Positions 16,297 to 25,406 are shown, counted from the stretch's first letter. The stretch is 64,000 bases of DNA from Solibacillus sp. FSL R5-0449 (GCF_037975215.1 NZ_CP150239.1:3324001-3388000); one strand, 5' to 3'. Notes: generated by a model from the letters alone, not told the origin. Numbers and translations are program-made.

Positions 16297-17877
16297 TTAT
16301 AAATAGCGTCTTGCGCCAGAATAGTTCTTTTTGTAGACACCACTATTCATTGATTCAATTTTAACTTTTGATGCGTAGTGCGGTGCATGTAACATTTTAC
16401 CGTCACCGATATAAAGGCCGACATGATAAACTTTCCCTTTGCCGCCATTATACGCAAAGAATACAAGGTCACCCGGTTTTAAATCCTTCTTCGCAACAGC
16501 TTTACCCCCTGTCGCCTGATAGAATGAATCCCTCGGAATCATGATACCGTGTGTACGGAAAACACCATATAAAATGCCCGAGCAGTCATATCCCCATGAA
16601 GAGGTGCCCGCCCAAAGATACGGTAACCCTAAATAGCGTTTCGCTTCTTTAATGATTGTAGCAGCTGTCGGTTTAGGGACATCGCTATAGGAATCATATG
16701 ATTTTGCTGCACTTTTCTTTAGTAGCTTGACCCCATCACCTGGTGTCTCTACATAATAATATTTTGCAGTCTCATCAATTACCGGCAAAATCGTCGCATA
16801 GCTGATCTGTAAAAATTTCGTTTTCGCATCTTTTTCTAACAGATTTGTTTTATCAGCAGTAATAATCGCAATGCCGCAGTCATCATAGTTTTTGTTCGTT
16901 GCCACAATATGAGATTGTGGAACCCAGCCAGGATAGCCTGCTTTTAAATATGGTACATATTGATCTTTTGCCGCAACACGTTGCCATTTTCCTTTTGTTT
17001 CAAGCATTGATACTTCATCGCCGTACAACGCCTGGGTATCTGTACGACCAACAAGCCATTTCTTTTGAGCTAAACTTAATGATGAAATCCATTTTTGCAT
17101 TTCTACCGGATTTTTTGTCGAAGGATAGTCAACAGCACGTGCCTGGTCAGGTTTATTCCATAAGTTTGTTACTGCGACATCAACTACATAACGTTTTTTC
17201 GCCGTTTCTTTCACACAGCTTTGGAAGACAGGCTGTTCTGGTTCAGTAGGTCTTAATGATGGCTCAATAATTCTCGCAAGATATGAAACAAAATCCCCGC
17301 GTGTCATCAGCTCGTTCGGATTAAATTTTTGGTTTTTTGCCGGATATACAATTTTATTTGCCAACAGTGCTTGAATTGCAGGTACGGCACTATGGTTTTT
17401 TGCAATATCCGTATAGGAGATTGCCGCCTGCCCAGTTAACTGAAACGCAGGCATCAAAATCTTTACCGCCTGTGCGCGCGTTAATTTTGCGTCAGGATTA
17501 AATTTCCCTTCAAATCCCGTCATCATCCCAAGCTCAGTTATTGCTGCAATGACTGGCATTCGCGGATCTTCGGCAGGAATGTCTAAATATGTAGGAATTG
17601 TTGTACTCATCTCTAAATCAATTTGCAGTGTACGTACGATAAACTCAGCCACTTCATAGCGTGTAATCGGATCATCTGCACGAAATTTTTCATTTGGTGA
17701 TTGTATTACTCCACCTAAATTATTTAACACTGTCAGTTCTTCATCTAATTTAGAATCACTTTTTACATCAGAAAACATTTGGGCATAGCCTGTAGTTGCT
17801 GCAGCTGCTAACAGGAAACAAATTACCCCAATCTGAAATACAATTTTCCTTATACTGTTCATATTTCTACTCATCAT
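16297..17877 (-). CDS. SLH-anchored NlpC/P60 cell-wall endopeptidase
   Basis: A 526-residue exported wall hydrolase. The N-terminal signal peptide (about 1-32) is followed by three SLH repeats (about 33-210; for example MFSDVKSDSKLDEEL and KFNPDAKLTRAQAVKIL), which bind pyruvylated secondary wall polymer. A middle region of SH3-like character leads to a C-terminal NlpC/P60 cysteine peptidase (about 410-526). Its catalytic residues are visible: Cys in WGYDCSGI, His in VYHVGLYIG, and a third polar His in MLHAPHYAS. It should cleave peptide cross-links in peptidoglycan at the cell surface. Transcribed alone. Confidence 0.9.
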   Translation of the reverse strand: MMSRNMNSIRKIVFQIGVICFLLAAAATTGYAQMFSDVKSDSKLDEELTVLNNLGGVIQSPNEKFRADDPITRYEVAEFIVRTLQIDLEMSTTIPTYLDIPAEDPRMPVIAAITELGMMTGFEGKFNPDAKLTRAQAVKILMPAFQLTGQAAISYTDIAKNHSAVPAIQALLANKIVYPAKNQKFNPNELMTRGDFVSYLARIIEPSLRPTEPEQPVFQSCVKETAKKRYVVDVAVTNLWNKPDQARAVDYPSTKNPVEMQKWISSLSLAQKKWLVGRTDTQALYGDEVSMLETKGKWQRVAAKDQYVPYLKAGYPGWVPQSHIVATNKNYDDCGIAIITADKTNLLEKDAKTKFLQISYATILPVIDETAKYYYVETPGDGVKLLKKSAAKSYDSYSDVPKPTAATIIKEAKRYLGLPYLWAGTSSWGYDCSGILYGVFRTHGIMIPRDSFYQATGGKAVAKKDLKPGDLVFFAYNGGKGKVYHVGLYIGDGKMLHAPHYASKVKIESMNSGVYKKNYSGARRYL

Positions 17878-18183
17878 TTCTCCCTAACCTCCCATATTAT
17901 AAAAATTTAACGATCTATTAACGCGCTTACCCTTTCTTTCTAAATATAATAGTATTTATTGTAATTTTTTTCTATGTTATTTCGTTATTATTTTTTGATT
18001 TTTACAAATTTTTATTATTTTCTTTCTTTTAAATGATTCATATTTAGTTGGATTTTTTTCACGTGGAACATAAACTGACAACTTTCGATAAATTCGAACA
18101 TTATTTTTTTGTAATATAAAAGACATCGTTACTTTAAATTTCTGTCGCAAACTAAACTATTTTATATTTTTCAAATGTTTTTA
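17878..18183. other. A+T-rich intergenic stretch
   Basis: About 300 bases between divergent genes, with long T-rich runs. No small ORF with a credible ribosome binding site and no hairpin terminator seen. Confidence 0.5.
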
Positions 18184-18214
18184 TTGCATGTTACGTTACG
18201 TCAGCTTTTATACT
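18184..18214 (+). promoter_or_regulatory. MerR-type promoter with 19-base spacer
   Basis: TTGCAT (18184-18189) and TATACT (18209-18214) are separated by 19 bases. That is the over-long spacing typical of promoters activated by MerR-family proteins through DNA untwisting. The spacer contains ACGTTACGT, a near-palindrome. It directly precedes the MerR-exporter operon, so autoregulation is likely. Confidence 0.6.
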
Positions 18215-18234
18215 ACATACAAGGAGTGAGGACT

Positions 18235-18969
18235 TTGTATTCAATCGGGGAGTTTTCTAAAAAGACCGGCATTACAATTCGTACTTTGCGTTACTACGGA
18301 GAAAAGGGGTTATTAGTACCTGCACGCATTTCGGAAGGCGGGCAGCGTTATTATAATGACGCCAATATTATCACTGTCCAAAAAATCGTGACTTTCAAAT
18401 ATCTTGATTATTCTTTGGAGGAAATTAAAGAGCTGCTCAAAAAAGACGATTCACTGCTTCAATCTTTGGAAAATCAAAAAGCACAGTTATTAAAGAAGAA
18501 AAAGCAGTTGGATCAAATGCTTGCAACGATTGATACGGCCATTCTCATTCACCAGGAAAGTGCGGCTGTTGATTCTACTACCTTACTGCTCATTATTCAT
18601 AGTTTACTGACAGAGGATGCCCAGAAGGATTATTTAAAACAGTATATCCCGGAGCCGCTCATTGAACAGATCTACAATTATTTAGATATTAACTTCATTG
18701 AAATTAATCGGCGTTACATTGAAAGTCTCTATGAAATTAAGCAGGCTTTCCTGCATCCGCCAGATAATACGGAACTGAAACGACTAATTGAACAATTATT
18801 TTCTATTATTCCGGCAGAATTAACGAAAAGTTTAGCGCAGGAATTTGAAAAATATCCAAATGTCGATTTTGATAACTGGCTGTTTACAATTCCGCTTTCT
18901 GCTGAAGAAGAAAATTGGCTCTTGGAACAAGCTGCACGATTGAACATATTAGAGGGGGTTATTACATGA
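18235..18969 (+). CDS. MerR-family transcriptional regulator of the adjacent ABC exporter
   Basis: About 245 residues. Residues 1-70 form a MerR DNA-binding domain (YSIGEFSKKTGITIRTLRYY, EGGQRYYNDANI), followed by a dimerisation coiled coil (about 75-115) and a C-terminal helical effector region of unknown ligand, similar in length to TipA/BltR-type drug sensors. The start is placed at TTG 18235, because AAGGAG lies 8 bases upstream and the family N-terminus begins at YSIGEF; the longer frame lacks a binding site. Its stop overlaps the exporter's ATG (ATGA), so the two are translationally coupled. It presumably activates the operon on drug binding. Confidence 0.85.
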   Translation: MYSIGEFSKKTGITIRTLRYYGEKGLLVPARISEGGQRYYNDANIITVQKIVTFKYLDYSLEEIKELLKKDDSLLQSLENQKAQLLKKKKQLDQMLATIDTAILIHQESAAVDSTTLLLIIHSLLTEDAQKDYLKQYIPEPLIEQIYNYLDINFIEINRRYIESLYEIKQAFLHPPDNTELKRLIEQLFSIIPAELTKSLAQEFEKYPNVDFDNWLFTIPLSAEEENWLLEQAARLNILEGVIT

Positions 18970-20678
18970 ACGTTCAACTAAAACAATTATGGGAACTTAT
19001 AAAAAAAAGCAAATTCCCCAAGAAGCTCGTCATTATTGTTTTTGTATTAAGTATTATCGAAACACTTGCTTCACTGGCTGTGCCGTTATTTACGATGAAT
19101 ATGATCAATGATTTCTCGACTTCAGGTTTTGCTTGGACAGCGGTCACTGCCGTTGCACTAATTTTAGTTATACAGGCGGTTCTTAGTGGATTGACTTACT
19201 TTCTGATGCGTATGCTCGGGGAACGGATTGTAGCAAATCTGCGAAATACACTATGGCAGCATATTTTACATTTAAAAACCCCTTACTTTGATGCCCATGA
19301 ATCAGGGGAAACGATGAGCCGTATTACACAAGATACAAGCGTCGTAAAGGAACTTGTAACAGACCACCTGGTAAATTTTGTGTCGGGCATTTTCTCTATA
19401 ATCGGGGCGATTGCAATTTTACTTTGGATCGACTGGAAAATGACGCTTCTTATGTTAATAGCCGTACCGCTTGCGATTTTTGTTACATTACCGCTTGGAC
19501 AAAAAATGCATAAAATCGCTAAAGCCAATCAGGATGAACTTGCTTCATTCAGCGGGCATCTTGGACGTGTATTATCCAATATTCGACTTGTAAAATCTTC
19601 ACAGACCGAACCATTGGAAAAAGAAAGGGGTGGAAACCGGATTGAGCAGCTTTACCGATTTGGTTTAAAGGAGGCGAAAATCCTCGCTATTTTATCTCCG
19701 ATTATGACGCTCATTATGATGATTGTGCTGATTCTTTTATTCGGATATGGGGGAACACAAGTATCTTCGGGAGCAATATCTTCAGGAGCGCTTGTGGCGA
19801 TAATGATTTACCTTGTGCAAATCATTATTCCCTTTACGCAAATGGCGACATTTTTTACAGCCTTACAGAAAGCGCTTGGAGCAACAGAACGTATTCAAGC
19901 AATTATCGCTCAGGCAACCGAAAAATTATCCGGTCTTTCAATTCCTGCTAAGGCACAAAATATCGTTTTTCAAAATGTAAAGTTCCAATATGCCGAGCAG
20001 CCTATTTTAAAAGGAATGAACTTTACGATTCCTTCCGGAAAGACAACCGCATTTGTAAGTAGCAGTGGCGGTGGAAAAACGACAATGTTTTCTTTAATCG
20101 AACGTTTTTATGAAGTAACAGAGGGGAAAATTTTATATGGACAGTCGAATATTGAAGAATATGATTTATATGAATGGCGAAAATTGTTTGGCTATGTGAC
20201 GCAGGATGCACCACTTATGAATGGCTCAATCCGCGAAAATGTTTTGTACGGTCAAAGCGAAGCAACAGACGAACAAGTAATAGATGCATTGAAGGCCGCC
20301 TATGCCTATGAATTTGTCATGGCACTTGAACAAGGAATCGAAACAGAAGTTGGAGAAGGCGGTATTAAGCTTTCAGGGGGACAAAAGCAGCGGATTGCAA
20401 TTGCCCGGGCAATATTACGCAATCCTCAAATATTGCTGCTTGATGAAGCGACATCCAATTTGGACAATGAATCCGAGCGCGAAGTACAGCTTGCATTGCA
20501 TACATTAATGCAAAACCGGACGACGATCATTATTGCACATCGTCTTTCTACAATTACTAATGCCGACCAGATTTTACTGTTCGAAGACGGCCAGCTGTCA
20601 GGTGAAGGTACACACGCGGAGCTTATTGACTCCCATTCCTACTACAAACAGCTGTGGTCAAAAATGCAGATAGTTTAA
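18966..20678 (+). CDS. ABC multidrug exporter, BmrA-like homodimeric half-transporter
   Basis: A 570-residue half-transporter with a six-helix membrane domain and a C-terminal ATPase. The first part of the membrane domain carries LKTPYFDAHESGETMSRITQ, a stretch strongly like BmrA of Bacillus subtilis. Walker A is SSSGGGKTT (about 365-373) with Ser replacing the usual Gly-Pro at its start. The signature LSGGQ is intact, and Walker B LLLDEATSNLD has the catalytic Glu, so a homodimer would have two competent sites. It probably exports drugs or amphiphiles. The ATG overlaps the MerR stop codon, with GAGGGGG as ribosome binding site. Confidence 0.88.
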   Translation: MNVQLKQLWELIKKSKFPKKLVIIVFVLSIIETLASLAVPLFTMNMINDFSTSGFAWTAVTAVALILVIQAVLSGLTYFLMRMLGERIVANLRNTLWQHILHLKTPYFDAHESGETMSRITQDTSVVKELVTDHLVNFVSGIFSIIGAIAILLWIDWKMTLLMLIAVPLAIFVTLPLGQKMHKIAKANQDELASFSGHLGRVLSNIRLVKSSQTEPLEKERGGNRIEQLYRFGLKEAKILAILSPIMTLIMMIVLILLFGYGGTQVSSGAISSGALVAIMIYLVQIIIPFTQMATFFTALQKALGATERIQAIIAQATEKLSGLSIPAKAQNIVFQNVKFQYAEQPILKGMNFTIPSGKTTAFVSSSGGGKTTMFSLIERFYEVTEGKILYGQSNIEEYDLYEWRKLFGYVTQDAPLMNGSIRENVLYGQSEATDEQVIDALKAAYAYEFVMALEQGIETEVGEGGIKLSGGQKQRIAIARAILRNPQILLLDEATSNLDNESEREVQLALHTLMQNRTTIIIAHRLSTITNADQILLFEDGQLSGEGTHAELIDSHSYYKQLWSKMQIV

Positions 20679-20681
20679 AGT

Positions 20682-20721
20682 AAAAAAAGTGCTGCGAAGT
20701 ATTCTTCGGAGCACTTTTTTT
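20682..20721. terminator. Intrinsic terminator after the MerR-exporter operon
   Basis: AAAAAAAGTGCTGCGAAG (20682-20699) pairs with CTTCGGAGCACTTTTTTT (20704-20721) around a tetraloop. A and T runs on both sides make it work in both directions, also serving the minus-strand gene at 20769. Confidence 0.85.
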
Positions 20722-20768
20722 ACTATAGAAAAACACATCAAATACTTTTGACGTGCAATGTATTAATT

Positions 20769-21125
20769 TTAAGCTTTCAATTGAGCGAACTGTATATTTT
20801 TACAGCGCTTTTTCAGCACACCCAATACTTCATTTAAAAAACTAATTTCATCCTTTTCGACCATCCAGGCGTTTTCATCATGCTGCGCGACATACGAACT
20901 GCTAACATATGGCGCATTTTCCGCAGTAATAAGACGCACATAACCGAATGTCATACCGGCTTCCTTGTAATCGACTCTCAATATGTCATCGTAAGAAATA
21001 GTTTTCATACGGGGCTTAGATTTATTTATAAATAGAAACTTTTCGCCGGCATAGTCAATTGTTATTTCTGTTTTATCAAGTATCACCTTATAGCCACCAA
21101 ATAATTTAAAGCTATATGTTTTCAT
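20769..21125 (-). CDS. PH-like domain small cytoplasmic protein
   Basis: About 118 residues. The pattern of short beta strands (YSFKLFGGYKVILDKTEI, KTISYDDILRVDYKEAG, GYVRLITAENAP) ends in a helix, as in bacterial PH-like or DUF4429-type domains. No signal peptide or membrane helix. The start is set at MKTYSFKLF (21125), which has a GGAG 9 bases upstream; a longer in-frame start has no site. Function unknown. Confidence 0.55.
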   Translation of the reverse strand: MKTYSFKLFGGYKVILDKTEITIDYAGEKFLFINKSKPRMKTISYDDILRVDYKEAGMTFGYVRLITAENAPYVSSSYVAQHDENAWMVEKDEISFLNEVLGVLKKRCKNIQFAQLKA

Positions 21126-21201
21126 CGTTAACGACTCCATTTCAACTATCATTAGTTTTATTATACGGATTGTGCCGATGAATTTCTAACTTTTACATAG
21201 A

Positions 21202-22248
21202 TTACTGAGCTAAAAGGTCCTCAACCGTAATTTTCCCATTGCTTGTTTTTAACTTTATAGTGTTTGCTCTAGTTCCATGCGAATAATGCGATGTTTTTTC
21301 ATTATAAATGGATACAGATCCCCAAGCGGTCCAGCTATCAATTTCTATATTTTGAATTTTGCCTTCTGTACTCAATATTATTTGACCATTATCGGTTTCA
21401 AAATTTATAGGTGATTGGACAGTATTTAACTGTGCAACGATCCGGCCGTTTCGTGATCGTGCTTTAATTTCACCTAAAACATTTTTCATTTCGACACGTC
21501 CGTTATCTGAATCAAACTGAAGCTCTTGACCCTTCACATTCTCTGCGATAATCCGTCCATTATTTGAACTTGCCTTTACAAGATCAATATTCGTTTCTGT
21601 AAGCACCACTCGCCCATTAGCCGAATGGGCATCAAGAACTTTCCCTTGGATATAGTCTGTTAAGATGCGTCCATTATCTGATTGCAGGTAAAATTGCTGC
21701 GCGATTGTTTCCGACACTTTAATCCGTCCATTGTCATTATGAATCACAAGTTTTTCATACTGCTTTTTAGGCAGATAAACAACTGTATCTATTGTATTGA
21801 TCGTTCCTATTATCGTAATAAACCAAAAACGGCGAACCTGTTCCTGACGCTTAATCGAGATATATAGCGTATCATCTTTGATCTGCATCGCTGCTTCTGT
21901 CAGGTGATCCTTATCCTTTGTTTCAATAATAACCTCTTCAGCGTCAGTAGGAACAATTACCACATTCACACCGTTAGCTTCAATTTCTACATTTTGGTAC
22001 GGAATTGGCTTATCATTTTTTACAACCGCAACATTTTCCATGAAATCTTCTTCATCATATGAAGCAAGGAGCTCTTCCGCCAATTCTTCAATACTTCCAA
22101 ATGATTTTATAATATCTTCTGTCGTTTTTCCTTCTGTACGACCATTTTCAAAATACTCTTCAAAGTCTCTGCGGATGTCATCTCTTTCTTGCTGTTGTAA
22201 TTTTACTAAATGGTAATCAAGTAAATCCAAAAATTGCTGTTCGTTCAT
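21202..22248 (-). CDS. HAAS (DUF1700) plus DUF4097 beta-solenoid protein, PadR-associated
   Basis: A 348-residue protein. Residues 1-65 form the helical HAAS domain (FLDLLDYHLVKLQQQER, FGSIEELAEELLASY), which usually partners PadR regulators. From about 150 to the end is a DUF4097 region with at least six repeats of the motif (S/D)NGR(I/V) or NGQ/NGK at about 20-residue steps, expected to fold as a right-handed beta-solenoid. No membrane helix is obvious, unlike some relatives. It starts one base after the PadR stop codon, so it is co-transcribed and probably works in an envelope-stress response like LiaG/YvlB. The role is inferred. Confidence 0.8.
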   Translation of the reverse strand: MNEQQFLDLLDYHLVKLQQQERDDIRRDFEEYFENGRTEGKTTEDIIKSFGSIEELAEELLASYDEEDFMENVAVVKNDKPIPYQNVEIEANGVNVVIVPTDAEEVIIETKDKDHLTEAAMQIKDDTLYISIKRQEQVRRFWFITIIGTINTIDTVVYLPKKQYEKLVIHNDNGRIKVSETIAQQFYLQSDNGRILTDYIQGKVLDAHSANGRVVLTETNIDLVKASSNNGRIIAENVKGQELQFDSDNGRVEMKNVLGEIKARSRNGRIVAQLNTVQSPINFETDNGQIILSTEGKIQNIEIDSWTAWGSVSIYNEKTSHYSHGTRANTIKLKTSNGKITVEDLLAQ

Positions 22249-22249
22249 T

Positions 22250-22564
22250 TTATTCGCTCCCTTGAATTAAAGTATTTACACCTGAAATAAAACTTTCCCA
22301 TTCATTACGTAAGCTCTGTAGTTGTTCAATCCCTAGTTCGGTAATTTGATAATATTTACGCGGCGGGCCTTCTGTGGACTCCATTAAATATGTTGTAAAA
22401 AGACCGTCTTTTGTTAACCTGCGCAACAGCGGGTATACCGCCCCTTCTGATATTTCGATTTGTGTAGAAATTGCTTGAACGAGTTCATATCCATACATAT
22501 CTTTCTTTTCCAACAAGGCGAGGACACATAAATTCAGCACGCCTTTTTTAAATTGAGGATTCAT
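22250..22564 (-). CDS. PadR-family transcriptional regulator
   Basis: A 104-residue short PadR protein. It has a winged helix (KGVLNLCVLALLEKKDMYGYELVQ, quoted in part: MYGYELVQAI) with the wing segment EGAVYPLLRRLTKDGL and YYQITELG, then a C-terminal dimerisation helix. This is the s-PadR layout, which typically represses its own operon until envelope stress or a small ligand releases it. It is the first gene of a two-gene operon with the HAAS/DUF4097 protein. Paired inverted repeats overlap its promoter. Confidence 0.88.
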   Translation of the reverse strand: MNPQFKKGVLNLCVLALLEKKDMYGYELVQAISTQIEISEGAVYPLLRRLTKDGLFTTYLMESTEGPPRKYYQITELGIEQLQSLRNEWESFISGVNTLIQGSE

Positions 22565-22576
22565 TATTTCACCTCA

Positions 22577-22630
22577 CTACTATTCATTATACAGTAGTTT
22601 AACAAACACTATTATTCATTGCAAGGTAGT
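22577..22630 (-). promoter_or_regulatory. Tandem operator sites overlapping the padR promoter
   Basis: CTACTATTCATTATACAGTAG (22577-22597) is an inverted repeat CTACT-N11-AGTAG that covers the minus-strand TATAAT (22586-22591). A second related copy with the same CTAnTATTCATT...AGT layout lies at 22608-22630. Autoregulation by the PadR protein is inferred. Confidence 0.55.
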
Positions 22631-22680
22631 ATACAAAAAATAATTGTGCTAAGCGATCCCCTTAGCACAATTATTCTTCA

Positions 22681-23340
22681 TTAAAATCTTCTATATGGTC
22701 TGTCATTCGAAAAATGAATCGCTGTCCACATTAAAGTCGCAATTAATACTAGCTCAAAGGCATTTGTAATTGCGTCACTCCCAATATCAATCGGAAATGC
22801 ACTACCGATTGTCATAACGATTGTCCCGACAAGCATCCACCACCATTTTCTTTTCCTGCCAAGCATGATTGCGGCAATTAATAAGGCGACAAGGACAATC
22901 AAAATCATTGGCGGCGGTCCGGATGCTGCTTCTGTTGTACTGTAGCTAAGTACACCATACGATTCTTCCGAAGCTAGTTCCAGTCCATTCAATTCCGCAA
23001 AATATTCTACAATCACGGCAACAATCCATAAGGCACCAAATGTAAAGGGAACCCAGTTCTTATAGGCGAAGTGTAGATTTGCCTCTTTCATTACAAATAA
23101 TGAAAAAAGTATTAACGTAGGGGTAAAGATTGCATGAAGCCAAAAACGGCCATAGCTTAGGGTTTCAAGAAGGTCTCCCTCTCCGATGAGATGGCCTAGC
23201 GCTAATATTGCATTATCGTAAATCAGAGCGGCAATAACTAAAAACAAAATGGCAGATGCCGTTTTTTTATGTTTTGCCATTCCCCAGGCGAAGATGGCAA
23301 TATAGGCAATCGTGAAAAACCCGAAAATATAAGGATCCAT
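22681..23340 (-). CDS. Hypothetical polytopic membrane protein
   Basis: About 219 residues with roughly seven predicted membrane helices. It starts MDPYIFGFFTIAYIAIFAWGM, with a conserved-looking LGHLIGEGDLL loop and HAIFTPTLIL in the middle. No family recognised beyond a general integral membrane protein. The start at 23340 follows AAGGAGGG; a 27-codon in-frame extension has no binding site. Divergent from the FAD oxidoreductase gene. Confidence 0.6.
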   Translation of the reverse strand: MDPYIFGFFTIAYIAIFAWGMAKHKKTASAILFLVIAALIYDNAILALGHLIGEGDLLETLSYGRFWLHAIFTPTLILFSLFVMKEANLHFAYKNWVPFTFGALWIVAVIVEYFAELNGLELASEESYGVLSYSTTEAASGPPPMILIVLVALLIAAIMLGRKRKWWWMLVGTIVMTIGSAFPIDIGSDAITNAFELVLIATLMWTAIHFSNDRPYRRF

Positions 23341-23463
23341 CATATCCCTCCTTTTAATTTCTATTCTTTCCCCTTTACCCCGAAAGTAAGTTATTAAAAA
23401 TTTCAAGGTTAGAAACAGCAAAGAGCGGGAATTATTCTTTAGATTATACGAGGAGGACTATTT

Positions 23464-24675
23464 ATGGAATTACACAACGGTTTATTATTTTGGCCAACAA
23501 CACTTTTAAAACAACCTCACACCAACCCACCAATCAAACCTCATTATGATGCAATTGTCGTAGGTGCGGGAATGAGCGGAATACTGACAGCGAAAGCACT
23601 AATTGATGAAGGCTTAACGGTAGCCGTTTTAGAACGAAACGAGATTGGCTCCGGCAGTACCTCGGCAAATACAGGATTACTTCAATATTCAAATGATATT
23701 CAACTACATGAACTAAGTGAAAAAATTGGAGAGGAGGATGCTGTACGCTTTTATAAACTTTGCTATGAAGCAGTTGACGAGATTGAAAAAATTGCACAAC
23801 CTCTAAAAGATACTGCAGATTTTATACGACGTCCCAGCATCTGTTTTGCCAGTGAAAAAAAAGATGTATCAAAGCTGGAAAAGGAATGTGAAATGTTGGT
23901 GAAGAACGGATTCCCTGCTGAATTTTGGAATGAATTAGTTGTAGAAAAGCGCTTGCCATTTAAAGCTCCTGCCGCTTTGTACACACAAAATGATGCAGAA
24001 ATAAATCCTTATAAGTTCGTTGTTTCACTAACTGAGCAGCTGATTGCAAAAGGACTCGATTTATTTGAAAATACGTATGCCAATGTGATTGAAGATGAGG
24101 GAAATGAGATCACTTTGCACACTATGAACGGAACCTTTACAACATCCCGCATTGTATACACGACCGGGTATGAGCGTCTTCCTTACGGAAAAATGAAGGG
24201 GGCTGACATTAACCGTTCTTATGCGATTGTGACAGAGCAAAAACCCGGCTTTGAAGGCTGGTATGAAAATGCACTCATTTGGGAAACAGCTCGCCCGTAT
24301 TTATATATGCGAAAGACGGTAGATCACCGTGTAGTAATCGGCGGATTAGACGAAAAGAAAGCCGATCCTGCCAAAAATGAAACAAAAGTGGATGCAATGG
24401 CTAACGTGCTGCTGGATAAGCTACATGAGTTATTGCCTGATGAAAATTTCCATGCCCCATATAAATACTGTGCTTCCTTCGGCGAGTCTTTAGACCATCT
24501 CCCTTTTATCGGACAGCATCCAGAACAGCCGAATCACTATTACCTGCTCGGATTTGGCGGTAACGGTACGGTTTATAGTATGCTTGGCTCTCAAATTATT
24601 GCCGACTTAGTCATGAACCGTCCGAATGACGATGCGCGCCTTGTAACATTGGATCGAAAATATGGAATTAAATAA
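23464..24675 (+). CDS. FAD-dependent amino-acid/amine oxidoreductase (DAO family)
   Basis: A 403-residue flavoenzyme of the DadA/glycine oxidase/gamma-glutamylputrescine oxidase superfamily. The dinucleotide-binding motif is AIVVGAGMSGILTAKAL (about 31-47), ending in the acidic residue of VLERNEIG. The FAD-contact block GSTSANTGLLQ follows, and the late GGNGTVYSM segment closes the flavin site. Typical length. It should oxidise the C-N bond of an amine or amino acid, but no substrate-specific neighbour points to which one. A strong AGGAGG precedes the ATG. Confidence 0.85.
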   Translation: MELHNGLLFWPTTLLKQPHTNPPIKPHYDAIVVGAGMSGILTAKALIDEGLTVAVLERNEIGSGSTSANTGLLQYSNDIQLHELSEKIGEEDAVRFYKLCYEAVDEIEKIAQPLKDTADFIRRPSICFASEKKDVSKLEKECEMLVKNGFPAEFWNELVVEKRLPFKAPAALYTQNDAEINPYKFVVSLTEQLIAKGLDLFENTYANVIEDEGNEITLHTMNGTFTTSRIVYTTGYERLPYGKMKGADINRSYAIVTEQKPGFEGWYENALIWETARPYLYMRKTVDHRVVIGGLDEKKADPAKNETKVDAMANVLLDKLHELLPDENFHAPYKYCASFGESLDHLPFIGQHPEQPNHYYLLGFGGNGTVYSMLGSQIIADLVMNRPNDDARLVTLDRKYGIK

Positions 24676-24752
24676 CCTATCCCCTATTACTAGAATTGTA
24701 TTTTTAATTTCTGCCTCTATGTTATAAGCTATAAGGAGAAGGGGGCCGTTTC

Positions 24753-25154
24753 ATGATTTTTAAATCAAAAGTGGATATTTGGATAGCTATAGTTTTTATT
24801 TTTGTGCCCATCTCGATGATATACGGGGTCATTACTGAACCAAGTGCTGTTTTGCTGCTTGTTACGGCACTTATAATTGTCCTATTATGCATCCTGTTTT
24901 TTGGTACAAAATACGTTATCGAAAAGGATGAACTCATCGTTTACGGCGGGATTTATAAAAAGCGTATTCCCATCAACCAAATCCGAAGCTTACGCCCATC
25001 GAAAAATCCTCTATCAGCTCCGGCTATGTCAATTGACCGGATAGAAATTACCTTTGACCCGCATATTCAAATCATTCTGGTATCTCCTAAGGATAAGGAG
25101 CTGTTTGTAAAAAAGCTCCTTGAAATCAATCCAAGTATTACCCTCAAATCATGA
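24753..25154 (+). CDS. PH domain membrane protein, SunI/YnzG-like
   Basis: A 133-residue protein with two N-terminal membrane helices (about 8-28 and 33-52) and a cytoplasmic PH-like domain (YVIEKDELIVYGGIYKKRIP, INQIRSLRPSKNPLSAPAMS, FVKKLLEINPS). This matches the bacterial PH domain found in SunI, the sublancin immunity protein, and its relatives. No bacteriocin gene is adjacent, so immunity is not implied. AAGGAG precedes the ATG. The terminator within the following repeat serves this gene. Confidence 0.75.
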   Translation: MIFKSKVDIWIAIVFIFVPISMIYGVITEPSAVLLLVTALIIVLLCILFFGTKYVIEKDELIVYGGIYKKRIPINQIRSLRPSKNPLSAPAMSIDRIEITFDPHIQIILVSPKDKELFVKKLLEINPSITLKS

Positions 25155-25165
25155 AAAAGAGACTG

Positions 25166-25396
25166 GGACATAACCCAAAAAAGCTATTTTTCTCTGAGAG
25201 AAAAATAGCTTTTTTTTGCTGAGCGTTAAAATTGATTTCCATTCCGGGACGCTTTCCGCGGGCGTGGCCTGAGCCTGTAGTCTCAGGCGTCACGCTATTC
25301 CCGCAGGAGTCGCCCTCCATTCCAATCAATTTTGCAATATATCCATTTCTTAATAAAGGCATTCCATTTATTTAGCAATAATTCTACTTATGTCCC
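25166..25396. repeat. Palindromic intergenic repeat, copy 1, with built-in terminator
   Basis: Bounded by GGGACATAA (25166-25174) and its inverse TTATGTCCC (25388-25396). Inside is an 18-bp hairpin (25178-25195 / 25199-25216, loop TGA) that should terminate the upstream SunI-like gene. Then comes a G+C-rich palindrome in which GCGTGGCCTGAG pairs with CTCAGGCGTCACGC. The 43756-43934 segment is nearly identical over about 150 bases. A non-autonomous, MITE-like or structured-RNA nature is inference. Confidence 0.75.
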
Positions 25397-25406
25397 GGCC
25401 ACTTTT

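Noticed and set aside
24753-25154. SunI-like gene as evidence for a bacteriocin cluster
   Set aside because: No precursor peptide, modification or export genes surround it; the PH-domain family is broader than immunity proteins.
25144-25362. 72-codon minus-strand frame across intergenic repeat copy 1
   Set aside because: A near-identical frame appears in copy 2 (43685-43894) and both simply translate the palindromic repeat. There is no ribosome binding site, and the frame overlaps the terminator hairpin.
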